A stretch of DNA of 64,000 nucleotides, taken from positions 22,056,731 to 22,120,730 of the forward strand of contig CM056567.1 in NCBI GenBank assembly GCA_029721515.1. The letters are read 5' to 3'. The translations under genes were made by a program, and so were the position numbers. This stretch comes from Synanceia verrucosa (Eukaryota; Chordata; Actinopteri; Perciformes; Synanceiidae). Numbering within the stretch: position 1 is the stretch's first letter; each line of letters starts with the position of its first letter. Positions 45,540 through 58,559 of this stretch are shown in pieces. The notes beneath the pieces were generated by a model. It was not told the origin of the DNA. It made no database searches and worked only from the letters and a program-made list of their open reading frames with translations.

Positions 45540-46130
45540 TTCACATCTCTTCATCACTTTATGACATTTTTTTATTGATTTCAAAATAAATTAAAAAAAA
45601 AAAATAATTAATAACAACCAAAAGATCACTGGACCTAACAAAGACACAAAACCTAATATGTCTGGCCCTTAACTAAGAAATCTGCAAACAAAAAAACACT
45701 TTAAAAAGATGGTAAGAAGATAAATAATCTGTGCTTTTACTCAAAACGCTCACAGGGAGACCGAATATGAACCAACAAAAAATCACTATACTGAGGAAAA
45801 GGTTAACTGACTAATCAAAAGAGATCGAAGAAGACAAGCTTAATGTGCTCATAAAAGGTGAGGAAAATAACCAACGTAGCAAATGAAACCCTACTGCACT
45901 CTCTCTTAATCAACTGACGAACAAAGTGACAAAGCAAATGCTCACACAAAACATGACTGATATAGACTTGACTTGGGGATATGACATGGAACGGCTGGTT
46001 GACTTGACACATGGAACAAGACGAACTGGCAAAGAACAGGGAAAGGCATAGACTATTTATACATGAGGATGGAGGGTTCAAACTAAGAGAAAAATATTAA
46101 AATAAAAAACTGTAACACTCTCAGTTTAGA
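45540..46130 (-). mobile_element. Possible third, decayed LTR of the 18242/20450 group
   Basis: The plus strand near 46045-46070 reads GGCATAGACTATTTATACATGAGG-like sequence that matches 21195-21215 around the TATA-like word, and a TTTATT (complement of AATAAA) lies at 45569-45574. The spacing and orientation resemble the LTR at 20450, but ends are not identifiable. Confidence 0.35.
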
Positions 46131-47216
46131 CATACTCTTAGTTTAAAGGTCAGAGAACACATTTCACACATCTAAGCCGAGCTATTGGCAATAACCGAGG
46201 TAAGGATTTACCTGGAGTTTCAGAGAAATCCAAGTGCCTCCGAGACACTAGTTGGTGCTACATGGCCTTTCACGTTGGCATTCATCTGCTATTGTGTTGT
46301 TGTCATGCCATGACTGGTGTCTCATCACTTCCAGAAGAGGGAGTGCCCAGGCCAGTCAATAGCATGGCTAACCGTGGTTTGCATATTGCAAAGATTATAA
46401 AAACTCCATTTTAGATCGACTACAGTCTGACTATGGTATAAAACTTCAATATTAGCTGGACTAAGGCAATAAGTTGAATTTCTCTAAGTGCATGTAAACG
46501 TATTGACTGTCACAATGCATCTTTGAAGACTGATTTCTTCCAATTATGCAAAGGACTTTCTTACACTAGCCTGTATTTTGGATGTAAATACTATTCAGTT
46601 CTTCAGGAGCTTTTTCTGACGATGGAATCGTTACTAATCACACTAATCACATTCACAGGAAGTGCTGATTTAAAAATAAACATGAACTTTTGTCATGTTG
46701 GTGACACATTCGACATGTAGGGACACTTAAACTTCAGTAATTTTGTTAGGAAACTTTCAAATTAGCATTCTCACTGTCTGTCTCAATGCTCATGTGAGCT
46801 GTGTGGCTGTCATGACCTGTTAACAAGCCAGTCAAAACAAAAAGCAGGAGGTCCCACAGACACCAGAAATTTCAGACTTTTCCAGTTTGACCTGACTGTT
46901 AAAATTTCCGACTTTCCAAATTTCCAAAACAGATTCTCATATAAAATAATCCCTATCAAAGAACTAAGGACGGCCTGTTATATGTAGAAATGGAAAGGCC
47001 ACAAACAGCTGTTTCAGTCTTGCCAAAGTGATAAATTCAAACCACAAAATGAAACAAGACAATAATCATATATTTTGACAAAGCCATTCCAAAAAAAGAT
47101 GATAAAGGATAGCTGGATAAAAATTATCAAATTATCACCCTACTTTATGTAAAAAAAATTCACTTGTGTAGACATGCTTTCTTAACTGTCATCTCTACTG
47201 CTATTATTAGTGTGTA
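46131..47216. other. Gene-free stretch
   Basis: No recognised gene or repeat. Confidence 0.45.
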
Positions 47217-48097
47217 TAGAGCTCCGGATGTCACATCATTGCGTATGTTTACGCCTCCATATTGGCAAGAAAATCCTCTTCAAAATGAGTGACGCTGGTA
47301 GTGAATTTACACGTAGGCGTTTTAAATCACAAAATATGACTATATGCACAAGTAAATACTAAAGACTAAATATCGCTGACCCTTATCATGTCCCTGGTAT
47401 ACTTTACACTAATCTTGAAAAGGTTTAGTAGTTGTAGATGTTCCAAAGTCTCTTCTCTTAAGGTGAATCACATTACTAGAAATCACACAATGCTCTGTTC
47501 ATTGCTGTAATCACAAGAACAGACATGCAAACAGCACACCTGCAGACATAACGTGTATTGAGTTTTATCTAAAGGAAGACTGAAACGACTCTGCAGACAA
47601 ACATTTTTATGTTGCATTTGCTTGTTGCTCTGTGAGCAACAGGAAGCACCGCAAAATCCATGACATAATACCTTGGTCTAACGTGTTTAATGAAAGTACA
47701 ACTGTTCAGAATCATAATAAAAGCATGTAAAATAAGTCAGATAAAAAGTTTCGGGAACGTTGGATTCTGTAGCTGATATAAAGTGGTCGCTGCTGGTTCC
47801 CACCGCTCTGTTTTCTTATGATCACTTCCTGCTTGTTTTTATGGCAGTTAATCATCTGTTTTCATTCAGGATCTTTGGGAATCCTGTAAAATGATCTTCT
47901 CTTTACTCATCCTCAGCTGTTCTTTCATCCCGAAGCACAACAGCTATCCACTATATCTCTGAGAAACATTTACAGGCGTTTAGCTGCAAGCAGAGAGATC
48001 CCTGGCAGTAGTTTAAACTGAGCGCCTTCCTGCAAAAAATGGTGGTGTTTTGACTGTTGCATGCTGGGATTGTGTGATGCCAACTACTGGAGCTCTA
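47217..48097. mobile_element. Possible non-autonomous DNA transposon with TA duplication
   Basis: The left end TAGAGCTCCGGATGTCACAT and the complement of the right end (TAGAGCTCCAGTAGTTGGCA) share nine perfect bases and then similar CATCA-type words. TA lies outside both ends (47215-47216, 48098-48099). The interior has no recognisable transposase. It is supported by the ends only. Confidence 0.42.
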
Positions 48098-49714
48098 TAT
48101 GATAGATTATATTAATTATGTCTATATTTTGGTTATGTTTTGTATTTGAATGCATCTCTAGCCACCCATGCTGTAAGATGAAATCACACCATGGGGTCCT
48201 TCCTCTCTTCAGGCCCATTATGAGTGCTGCTTATTGACCCTTCTTGTCACATCATGTACAAGCTTACACTCTGTATTGCCATTCAAGCACATAATGAATC
48301 ACTGTGGCAGTGTGTTGTGTGTTGTGACTCGTAGCAAGGCAGGGCCACTGCAGACTTGATAAATCACCCATAGATCGAAGTACACTCTGCGCCAAAGGGC
48401 TTTGAACAAAATACAGCCACATATGAGACTGAGATCAATGAGGCTCTTGACCTGCTCCCTCACAGCTCCAGGTTCAGCTTACAGAAATGTGGACACTCAC
48501 AGAGAAAAAGCCAGCGACTAAAGGCAATTATTCTGCACTAGAAATGATTATTTTCTCTGAAAGATAAAACTGGCTCGTGGTTTTGCCTTTTCACGCTTAC
48601 TTGTGAGTCGTCGAATGTGCTCCTTCAACTGTGGCACTTTATTAATGACAAAATTATTGAGCTGGCACAAAACAAATTGGAGCTGTAATCAATCTGCAAG
48701 TGAAGATTTGAGAGCGCACAGGAACGCATTCATAAAGAGCTGAAAAAAGAGGGAGAAGAGGCCTGTCTGGGCTGGTTCTGAATGCTTCAGACCAAGAGAA
48801 GGTCCAGACCAGGAAGAAGAGGCCTCATCTGATTGTTTGGAGGATATATCATCTTCATGGCTGCACTCCACTGGCTAATGAGAAAGCCAGCAGAGCACAG
48901 GAACCAGCTGATGGGTGTCATCAATGGTCATCACTCTATTGCTATTGGAGCAATCTGGACCTGTCACATTATAAAAGTGACACTCAACTTTATGAGTTAA
49001 ACAAAGCAACTGCAGGTTTAGGCAAAAAAAAACACTTTGGTTTCCAAAATGATTATGGATTGTGTTATGACAATGGGTTTATTTTGTGTTTATGTGTGAA
49101 AATGAATAAGTCTACGTTCAAATATGTATGTGACTGCATACTTTCTGGCAATCAAAGACAGACATCCTCCTGCTGGAGACTGCAACTATTTTTTTTCTTT
49201 AAAAAAAACCATCTTAAGCTCTTAAAATAAAACAATAAGACCTGTGTGCATTTATGTAAACAGTAGTACAATGTCACTACAGTAAAGTATAAGTACTCAT
49301 GTACTTTATTCAGGCTACAAATTTGAAGTATTTCCATTATTTGCTACTTTATATGTCCACATCTCAAAGGGAAATATTGTACTTTTCAGTACAATAGTGC
49401 AAAGATGGTCCCTTCACAGTAGCTTACAGCTCCTGAAACACTACAAAGATTTAAATTCATTCAGTGGCACAGAGTTCAGAGTTCATGCATTGCAGTACAG
49501 TGTTTCCCCCTCCATCAGACTCAGAGCAGGACTTCTCTCATATTTATTCCACCAGTTGGTCCATTTTGTTAATTTATATTGTGTATTTGTTGGCTTAGTT
49601 TATATCTGGTCTGTTGACATTTATACATTGTTTACTGATCTACATTAGTTATATATAATACAGTATGCCAAGACACTGCATTAGATATAAGGTTCCCTTA
49701 ATATAATCAGGTGT
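48098..49714. other. Gene-free stretch
   Basis: No family recognised. The block 48300-48700 is relatively balanced and may be conserved, but nothing specific supports this. Confidence 0.4.
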
Positions 49715-50600
49715 TGCCTACAATTGCCAAGAACATCCCAAATAGCATTCAAGTGGTATGAGATTTTCCCTTGGAAGACGAACAAGGGCTGTGGTTCTTT
49801 AAGGAGGACGTGGGAAAAAGACCTGTGTAGTTCACTGGATGAGGAAACATGGGGAGGGATTCTCTCCAACACTGAGGAGTACACCAGAGACAACAGGAGT
49901 CAGTTCAATATATATTCAATATAAAATAATACACAGATATTATTATACCCCAACAAGACTTAATTAAATGAAATCAATGAGAGATGATTTATGCTGGAAA
50001 TGGTAGGATAGAATCTGGCACATACAGTACATGCATACCATGTGGGAATGCCCCAGGGTTTTTCCTTCGTGGAAGATCATTTTGGAGTATTCAGGGATTT
50101 GGTTGAGATATAAACTCCCATTTTCACAGAGACTGTGTCTCCTTGGAGACAGAACAGCAGTAACACGTTAAAAGAAATTTTAAATTTGAATATTAAAAGT
50201 CAGCCTATTACCCTGAGATTAACATGTTGAAAGGAACCACAAACTCCCACAATGGCTATTTGGAAGGTTCAAAGTGATGGAAAAGGCTGCATATGAAAAA
50301 ATGCTGTCGAGACTGAATAGGCAATACCATGGTTAATGAGCAATGGGAGAGTTTTAGAGAACATGTATGTGGAGGAAAAAATGTGGACAATGTAACGTGA
50401 GAATTTCATGAAATGTACCACACCCACTGACTGCCTTCCCTATATTATAACTCATTTTTTGACAATTTGTGTCTGTTTCACAACATGCCTCCTTTTTTTC
50501 ATTTTTGTGTGATCTTTTGTTTCTGTTGAAGGGTATTGTTTTGATGTTGAAAACTATTTATTATTAAATTTAATTATTAGTTAAAAAAGAAGACACTGAA
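49715..50600 (+). pseudogene. L1-like LINE, 3' end of ORF2 and UTR, decayed
   Basis: The translation 49724-49920 includes LRRTWEKDLCSSLDEETW and a following ILSNTEEYTRDN stretch, matching the region after the RT in fish L1-type ORF2. Further on, in shifted frames, come CWKW, HTMWECP (a CxxC...H-type motif ending) and WFKVMEKAAYEKMLSRL. Several stops and frame changes are present. A T-rich 3' UTR follows and an A-rich stretch lies near 50583-50593. No upstream RT is present, so it is a typical 5'-truncated copy. Confidence 0.55.
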
Positions 50601-51569
50601 TACTGATTCACTGATTTGTTTCCTACTTATTTTGACACATTTTCTACTGATTCTACTTGTTCACTGATATCACTGGTTGTTATTTTTCATGTAGGACAAC
50701 TAAAGAATTATGTTATCTTTTCATATAAAGCTGGCAGAGACCATACTCTATAACTTGCAGTGAAGGCTAAACAGTTACACAGGGACAAATCAACCACAGG
50801 TGAATGACAGTTGACCCAATAAAAGGCCAATATTGATAGACCCATAAACCACAGTCATACAGAGCATCCATACAGGCAATCATATGTCCTCTGGGATTTA
50901 GAGGAGGTCAGGAAGAATAATGTGGATGTGTCTGAGATACTGAAAAAGTGCCCTCACCACTACTATGGAAATTAGAGGTGCATGTTGTAATCAAGTGCAG
51001 AAATACAGAGAAGAAAGCGATTCTCTGAAGACACCTGAGTGCGAGAGCTGATAATCTGTTTTGTACTTTGTTGATTACAGGCTAATCATGGCCTGAATGC
51101 AGGCTTCTGCTCTGTCTTTTCTCTCCTGCCATGTGATGAGCAGTCTGCAGGAAGACAAGAGCGAAATCAATTCCTATTATCTATCAAGAAGCTTCGCTGA
51201 GTTCTGAGGCTGATGATATTTAAAGTATCTGATTAAAGCTTCTAATTTGGATCCAAATGCATACACACTACATCAAGTGTAAACGTTAGATTGAAAAATG
51301 CTTAATTTTCTTCTCCCCTAACAGTAAAATGACAGTTACATGCAATATTTGAAATGTTTAAATATTTCATCCACAATAACTAACAACAGGTGTGATGCAT
51401 AAAGGTTCAGAGTTGTTGGACTCCGACTACACTACCCACAATGCAACTTGACTGACAGTTTGGTTAGAAATAGGTTTATTTTAGAGCAGACATTTTGGCT
51501 TCTCAAAGTAGGAAAAGGACCGATATGAAAGATGTCTCTGTTTTATCAAAGTTACAACTTATACAACTT
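50601..51569. other. Gene-free stretch
   Basis: No recognised gene or repeat. Confidence 0.45.
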
Positions 51570-53010
51570 TATCATTTCCAATACGATACCAATATTGCGG
51601 TCTCGAGTTTTGGCTGATACCGCTATTGATCTGATACAATATCGGCACAAATCATACATATTTTTATTACTTATTTTGTAGTATGTAATGTTAGAAAAGG
51701 CTCGATCTGGTGATATTACTCAAGCAGAGAACAATAGTCAACAACACTAGGTCTGAGAAAAACTGACCCATTTATTATTAACCAATGAGTGACATCAATT
51801 TTAACATGAGAATGTTCTACAATTGAATGAAATATATAAAAATAAATAAGTTAGAAGACCCTGAAAAAATAACCTCAATAAATCCAATATAAACAAAAAT
51901 ATATAGTTTTAAAGTGCAAAATAACCACTCGTTTAACTGGAGCATAAGAATATTCTACAATTAAATAGAACAAGTCAAAAATTAATCATTAGACCCTGAA
52001 AATCCTCTTGCTGTTTTTAGTGATGCTGCTTCAGATGCTGATGAGGTTGGTCGTATTAAACTTCCTGGTTCTGTTCCACCACAGGAAACTGATTCAAGAC
52101 CAGTTTTGCTCTCAGCTTCAACATCTTTTTCAGACTAAGATGCTGCCACACGGCTGACATCACTCCTCCTTGTACATTGTCACTCAGATTTGGAGGTGCT
52201 GATTTTAATCCCAACTGTGTCACCCTCGTCTGTGAACCGCTCCAGTGAGAGTTGGAGATCACGGCTTGATGAAGGCAACAGAACCACATCATCTGCAAAA
52301 AGCAGCAACGTCACCAAACCGGATCCCCTCAACTCCTCGGCTGTGCCTAGAAATTCTATGCATAAAAGCTATGAACAGAATTGGTGAAAAAAGGCAGCTT
52401 TGCTGGAGTCCAACTCTCACTGGAAACAAATCCAATTTATTGACAGCAATAGGACTCTGACACCAGTCGTACAGGGACCAAACAGCCTCTAGGGGGCTTG
52501 GGTGGTCCAGTACACCATAGATACGCACCCCCCACAGACTCCCCAAGGGACACGGTCGAACACCATCTCCAAGTCCACAAAACACATGTAGACTGCTTGG
52601 GCGAACTCCCATGCACCCTCCAGGACCCTGTAGGCTGAAACCAAAACCATACTGCTCCTCCTGAATCCGTTTCGACTTCCCCTCTTCTCCAGGAATAGAC
52701 CTTACCAGAGAGGCTGAGGAGTGTGATAACCCTATAGTTCCCCTATCTCTGGGGCTGAGGTCACCAAGGTGGATAAATAGCTCTTCGGCGGCAAGGCCCC
52801 TGGATGAGGCACATCTGCAACATTGCATGGACATCAGGGAAGTGCCTCTGGATTGGCAGACCGGAGCAATGGTTCCCCTTTGTAAGAAGGGGGACCGGAG
52901 GGAGTTTCACAGTGATTATATCAGAGATTTTAGATGCTGACCGATATAATCCGGTAATTTTTTTTTTTTTTTGCTGATATCGGACTGGATGGGAACACCC
53001 CTAGTAACTG
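51570..53010. mobile_element. Possible old hAT-type repeat interrupted by a LINE fragment
   Basis: Words of the ATATCGGCAC / GCTGATACCGC type at 51580-51650 and of the GATATCGGACTGGATGGGAA type at 52975-52995 resemble the two halves of a common fish repeat containing GATATCGG words. The LINE fragment at 52040-52925 lies between them. The termini are not both visible, so the nesting is inferred. Confidence 0.3.
52040..52925 (-). pseudogene. LINE reverse transcriptase fragment with 5' inversion
   Basis: On the minus strand from about 52755 to 52130 the reading gives IQEEQYGF, AVWSLYDWCQS, DLFPVRVGLQQSC, SPILFIAFMHRISR and then, after a frame change, FADDVVL. These are RT motifs in order. The preceding part of the same RT (KVDK, LFGGKAPG, VPLDWQTG, CKKGDRR) lies on the plus strand at 52760-52915. 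The upstream piece is therefore inverted relative to the downstream one. Stops and frame changes are frequent. The clade is not certain. Confidence 0.75.
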
Positions 53011-54269
53011 GGATTCAAAAAAGTATATAGTAACTATTCTGTTACTGTTAAAGAAAGAAAACACAGATTGCTGAAATAGTAAAAATTGGTATTATTGGCA
53101 AGATTAAAATTTTAAGTAAACAGTGTACAATCCACATGTGCACATACCGTATTCCAACAGTACAACGACAATCGTCCCCTGACGTGAGCAGAAAAAATGC
53201 ACCGTCTGGATAGTATTTCCATCTGTGTGGTTTGGGAATAACGGGCTATCAGAGCATTGACATAGCACTGAAATGTTGCCATTATTCAGTTTGTATATCT
53301 GAAAAGAGAAACAACACGACTGCAAGTTATCAAAAAACAGGTTAATGCACTTTTTATTATTTTTTTTTGCCAAGAGCCATCCCATTGTGAAAAGACAGTT
53401 GAAAGAAGAAAATGAGTCAAATGTCTGCTCTTACAAACATTGCATATAGTTAGTTTAATTTAAGTTAAGGGTAGTGCTGCTTCTGCTAGATAAACTCCAG
53501 CAACACTAATCTGCTCAATGATTTGAGTCATTGGATGATGACAGGATTTCCATTTGGATTAAGACATTGCTTTCACTGTACTGAGATGCTGTTCTTCTTT
53601 TCAGGGCCGTGCAAAGACCTTTGGAGGGGCAGGTGCTCAAAGTTAAAAGGGGGCACATGGAGCACGAATTTGAAACACCATACAGAAACATACCTTGCAA
53701 TATAACCTGCTGATTGGTAGGAATCCATATTCATAAAGAATGTACTTGTCAAGATTTGGATTTGAAAATAAGGGAAATTTTCCAGCACCACCACCGCAAA
53801 CCGAGCTCCAGTATCCCTTACATTTTCAGTAGGTCTGTGTAGGTCTCTGTAGGTCTACAAGAAAGCTAAAATCACCACTTGTCAACCACTTATAAATGAC
53901 AATTGGCTTTATGCACAGCTGCACTACTTCCTCAACTTCAGCCAGCTCCTTTGTTTCCTGTCTGCCATTATTGGACAAACTGATTAATCCAGGTGTGCCA
54001 GGAAGTATCGCTATGGGCTAGTATCGCTGATACCAATACTGATAGTGATACTTTTTACTTGAAACATCAACATCATTGAATAATTAATAATTTGCCTTTA
54101 GTTAGTTGATTATAATAAAAAATACATAGATAATAGTAAATATTAAACTAATATACCATATAAAGTAATATACCATATAAAACATATATTTACATAAGTG
54201 TCTTTTCCAGAGTGCCGGTAAAATAATTAAATAATAAAGTTTTTTTTTTTTTTTTTTCAACAGGCTAAA
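53011..54269. other. Gene-free stretch with a hAT-like end at 53602
   Basis: CAGGGCCGTGCAAAGACCTT at 53602 and the next 90 bases resemble the end of a fish hAT-type repeat. The partner end was not found. Otherwise AT-rich, without genes. Confidence 0.35.
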
Positions 54270-54620
54270 TTTATGATAATAGTTTAATCAGTCTGCTAAA
54301 ATTGTCTCTCTGATCACTGTGAAAAACACTGATGCTGGAGATTACCTGGATACTCATGTTTTTTTTGGCTGAAAATCTTCTTCCAGAGACCTCTGTCTCT
54401 GTGTCGGGGGTCTCCCTCTTCCTCCTCCTTCCACAAACTTGCAGCTCGCAGTTCTTTTGAGGGTGAACTGCTTTCATGTGTTTAAATAAGATGGTGATGT
54501 TACCATAGTGGAGAATGTTTTTTTTTGTACATATCACATGTGGCAGTGTCCCTGTCAGCTCTAGTGAATAAATTCCACACAGCGCTTCTCTTTCTCACCG
54601 CCGTCTTGGGCTTCTCTGTG
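54270..54620 (-). pseudogene. hAT transposase BED-finger exon, decayed
   Basis: Minus-strand translation gives RSAVWNLFTRADRDTATCDM and, after a frame change in an A run, ILHYGNITILFKHMKAVHPQ. Together this is a BED-type zinc finger: the N-terminal aromatic, a CxxC position now C and Y, and HxxxH in KHMKAVH. A basic stretch GRRRKRE follows. No catalytic domain follows nearby. It is the N-terminal remnant of a hAT or ZBED-like gene, in a frame-shifted state. Confidence 0.6.
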
Positions 54621-55739
54621 CTCTGACTCTCCGCTCTACCTGAGAGAGAGCGAGAGAGAGACAAACGCTGTGCTGCACCCCCCCCCCCCCAAATACTGTA
54701 TGTGATTATTGTGATACATGGATTAGATTACAGACTGCATATTAAAGAGGAAATTAGTAATTGTATTTTCCACACATTTAAGTAACACTTCCAACTGCGG
54801 TTATGCTATAAGTGGCTAATGTAGCTTCTATTCCCAGCACAACCTTTGTTATACTAGTAGTGGCTAATGTAGCCTCTGTTCCCAAATTGCAAATTGCAAC
54901 TTTGATAGCCTACCAATTGTATTAAGATTTTGAACTGAAAATAAGTCATCATTAAAGCACTCCAATTGAATAAGGTTGTGTAACGTAGGCTACTGCACCA
55001 GAAATTATGCAGGAAATGGTGGAGAAGTTGGATTGCTGCAATTAAACATCCAGTGTTGCAAAGTTTATGACCATTTTGTTTTATCATGTTTAGGTTGGTT
55101 TATTTGTGTGACCAACAACTGATGAACAAGTGATGTTAAATCTTCACAAATGTTGCAAAAACACAACTCGGTAATCGAACACAATGTCAGAAACTTTCCT
55201 AGGCTACATCGTATCTGCCAGCAAAAGTAAAACAGGCTTATCTCCCTCAGCAGGATTTGAACCCATTCCTCACTGAATACCATAGTGCCCATTCTCAAAC
55301 CAAACTCCCATCCCACCACAAACTTCTACAGAATCTGTAGGTATATATAGATGTATTTTATATCTTCAATTTATTACAATTATATGATAGAGACTGCATT
55401 CAGTTCTTGCTTTCAGTGAGTAGGAAACATGATCATGTTGATGAATATTTCCCAAAGTTGCTAAAGATGTCACACTGGTTTAATGGAGATGAAGCTATGT
55501 TTCTGTCGTTGATAGGCTTTCAGTAGTGAATGCATCCGAGTACTCTCCGAACTCTTCCGAAACATCTGGAAACTACATTGTTCGGACGATGCAAGTTCAA
55601 ACTAACATGTTACAAACATGAACTAACAAGTTCAAACAGCGCTGGTAATTGGAGATTTTTGGGAAATGTCGGAAAGGGGAAGTTTGGTCATTCGGAAGTA
55701 CTACGTACTACCATGGTTTCATGCTAACTTCCGTCATTT
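54621..55739. other. Gene-free stretch with a C14 run
   Basis: A C run at 54678-54691 and a short GA-rich run (54644-54661) upstream of the BED remnant. The two near-copies of AGTGGCTAATGTAGC at 54811 and 54860 form a short 49-base direct repeat. No gene. Confidence 0.45.
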
Positions 55740-56540
55740 GGGAAACACCCCTGAACAGTAGGTCTCATCAGGAGTCGTTAGCTTTCATGTGGGAGTTGTT
55801 GTCATGCCCAACTTGATGTGAGCCATTAAGATGAGCTGCATTCAGGTGTGAATGGTTGCTACGGTGTCTAGCCATGGAAGCCAAGTTGTGAGTGACTGAT
55901 AGATGGTGTCGTAGTCCTCCTCCTCTGTTCAAAGGTGGTTTCTCCGGTCTTTCCTGGCTAAAACATCTTGAGTGCATTCTGGATGTGTCTCTGTTCTTTG
56001 TCCTTTCCTTCTGCCTTCTGGTGTTTTTCTTTTTCTGCCCAGTGGTTCAGGGTCCTGATGCCCCCAGCTTATGCAGCAGTGAGTAGTGAAAATAAAAAAG
56101 AAGATACTGGTCTGTGTGGGTTGGTTTTCTGTACACCTCGATGTTGAGTATCTTGATGCTGTGGTCCACTGTGTTGATGTGGTCTGTAAAGGCCTCCACT
56201 TCTTGGGTCTTGATTTTTACCCAGGTGTCATCCACATATCTGAACTAATGGCTGGGTGCTGTCCCCATGAAAGAGGTCAGAGCCTTGCTTTCCACCTCTT
56301 CGATATACAAATTGGCTACTATAGGAGACAGAGATGAGCCCATGGCACAATTGTGTTTCTGTCTATAGTAGTTTTCTCTGTACTGGAAATAGGTGGTGGT
56401 CAGGCAGAGGTCCAACAGAGCACAAATGTGGCTTGTGGTGAAATGAGTTCTGTCTTGTAGTGTTAAGTCTTGCAGAAGTTTTCTTCTTATTGTTTCAACC
56501 ACTTCCTTGGTTGGAATGACACCATTCTTCATTGACATTC
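55740..56540 (-). pseudogene. Penelope-like retroelement (RT and C-terminal end), decayed
   Basis: Minus-strand translation from 56538 gives KEVVETIRRKLLQD, then YYRQKHNCAMGSSLSPIVAN and FRYVDDTWVK, with catalytic YVDD at 56227-56238. A TAG at 56245-56247 replaces the Trp codon before FRYVDD. About 25 residues are missing after HSIKI, where the reading resumes at LNIEVYRKPTHTDQYL. The minus-strand frame 55768-55977 contains PPLNRGGGLRHHLS, the conserved end after the GIY-YIG endonuclease of Neptune/Penelope-type elements, so most of the endonuclease is deleted. The copy is inactive. Confidence 0.85.
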
Positions 56541-58559
56541 TTTGTTAATGAGATGTGAAAAACTGCTGGGAAATAATTAATAGTAAAATTTTAAATGTAC
56601 AATAAAAAAGTGATTAATCATGATCAATCATGATCAAGTATTGAAATTCTGTGATTTATCTCTAACAGTTAAATAATTGTTTGAGAGCATTAATCATTGA
56701 TTAAAAATTTGTAAATATGTAATAGCCACTTTCCTTCATCTTAATGAAAAACATTCCTGAACATTAATATGAACATGATAAATTTAGTGATATTAACACA
56801 TTTAATTTGCTTTTTTTCTAACATGTTGTTGCTATAGGGACAAAAGAAACATCTGTTGCTTCGTCCTGACAGTGACCACTGACAGTAAAACATGACTTCA
56901 GGATGTGTTAAAATACTAAACAATCTGTCAAATGATCTTGACTATGATTCATGAAACAATACAGAAAATGACCGCTTGTGTTAAGATACATTCACATCCA
57001 AACCAGTTTAACACAAAACCAGTATGATGTAGTGAGGCATATCAGACTTTCATTACTTATGCATTTACTTTTCTGTTAATATCAGCTGTGTTTACTTTAG
57101 GAAAATATGAGGCAATATTATGAGGTGATATGAGACAAGGAGGAGAGACACAAAGAGAGAGGATGATGGAGATGAGAGGATCATCAGGTAGTGCCCAGTG
57201 TACTGAAGTTAAACTAAATATAAGGATATAACTTTCAGTTATTAACTATGAAAATTTCAGCCCTCTCAAGGTGCCAGAGGATGTCTGCCCTAGGGCACCA
57301 GAAGCATTCCTTCTGCCAAGAGGAAAGGGAAGTGAATGTACTGATAAGTGGGAACCATGACCAAGAATGTGACTATAACACCATTAATTCTAGCTTTGCC
57401 TAAAAGCACAGTGTACAACCAGAAGCCAATGTGCAGTGAGCAGAAAGCTCTCAGGTTCTGCAGCACAGAACCATGTATCTCCCTTTCATTAGGCACATGC
57501 GGCACACTGGAGGACGGCAAATTGGGCTGAACTAATTACAATTTAAACGAAACCATAATTGGACATTTTGCGCTTGTCATACAATGAGAGACAGATGGGT
57601 TTGTAATTACATTACAAGTGTGACATCACAGTGAGTGTGAGTTACGGCACACACCTCCCCGTGCCCTTCATGGAGCGCTGAGGAGAAGTGGCCCACGTTC
57701 AAAAACAATTTACTGTTGATTTCCATAATCAGTCAGCGTTGACACCAGGATACCTCATCAACCAAATCAGGATAAATCACCACACTTATCAACATCATGT
57801 TAGTCTGATTTCAGGCTTAATATGAATGGGAACTGAATTAAAATATGGACTGAATATCATAACCAAAAGAAGAAACTGTAAAATAATTTTGTCATAGAAT
57901 CAAATGTTGGTTCAGTGCACTATTGTTGAGCTCCAGTAATCTTAACCTACACATCCAAGACAATGGAAAATCATAAAACTCACAATGCAAAGCAAGCATG
58001 ATATTTTGACTCAGATACAACATTTTAATGCTGTTATTTTGGCACCAATAAATGTCCTAATGAATCAATCAAATATACAGCTTGTTTGTAGTTCATATTG
58101 ATAGTTTAAGTTTTAAAAATAAATATAGATGAATACATGAAATAAATACTCATGAGCATAAAAACTAAATAATATCCATAGCAAAGGAAAATTGCTAGTT
58201 ATTTCCTCTTTGTAATTAGTGACACAAATAATGCATTAATAAATAACTAATAAGTATTACCTGTGGTACATTGTTTTTGTTTAGAAATGAAATGGATACA
58301 TGTTAATGTTAATATATCAAATTATACATTAACGGCAGTCACTGTCACTGTGGTCCCGGAAAGAGTAGAATACTCTAAAATGTCACATTCGCTTGTAGTT
58401 TCATATAAAAAACAAGAATCTGGAACAAATATAATGTTGGGTGCCAATATCTGTAGGGCTTGTTGCCTGGAGGTAAATATTCGTGTCAAATTTTAATCTG
58501 GTTGTGTAGCCATTTCATTTTTACACAGACTGAGTTTCTGTTATTACTTTAGGACACTG
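56541..58559. other. Gene-free stretch with a candidate conserved block at 57480-57690
   Basis: Most is AT-rich without identifiable features. The block 57480-57690 is complex, with homeodomain-type words (AATTACAATTTAAACG, CATAATTGG, TTTGTAATTACATTAC) and a CRE-like TGACATCA, and is a candidate enhancer. No gene. Confidence 0.4.
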
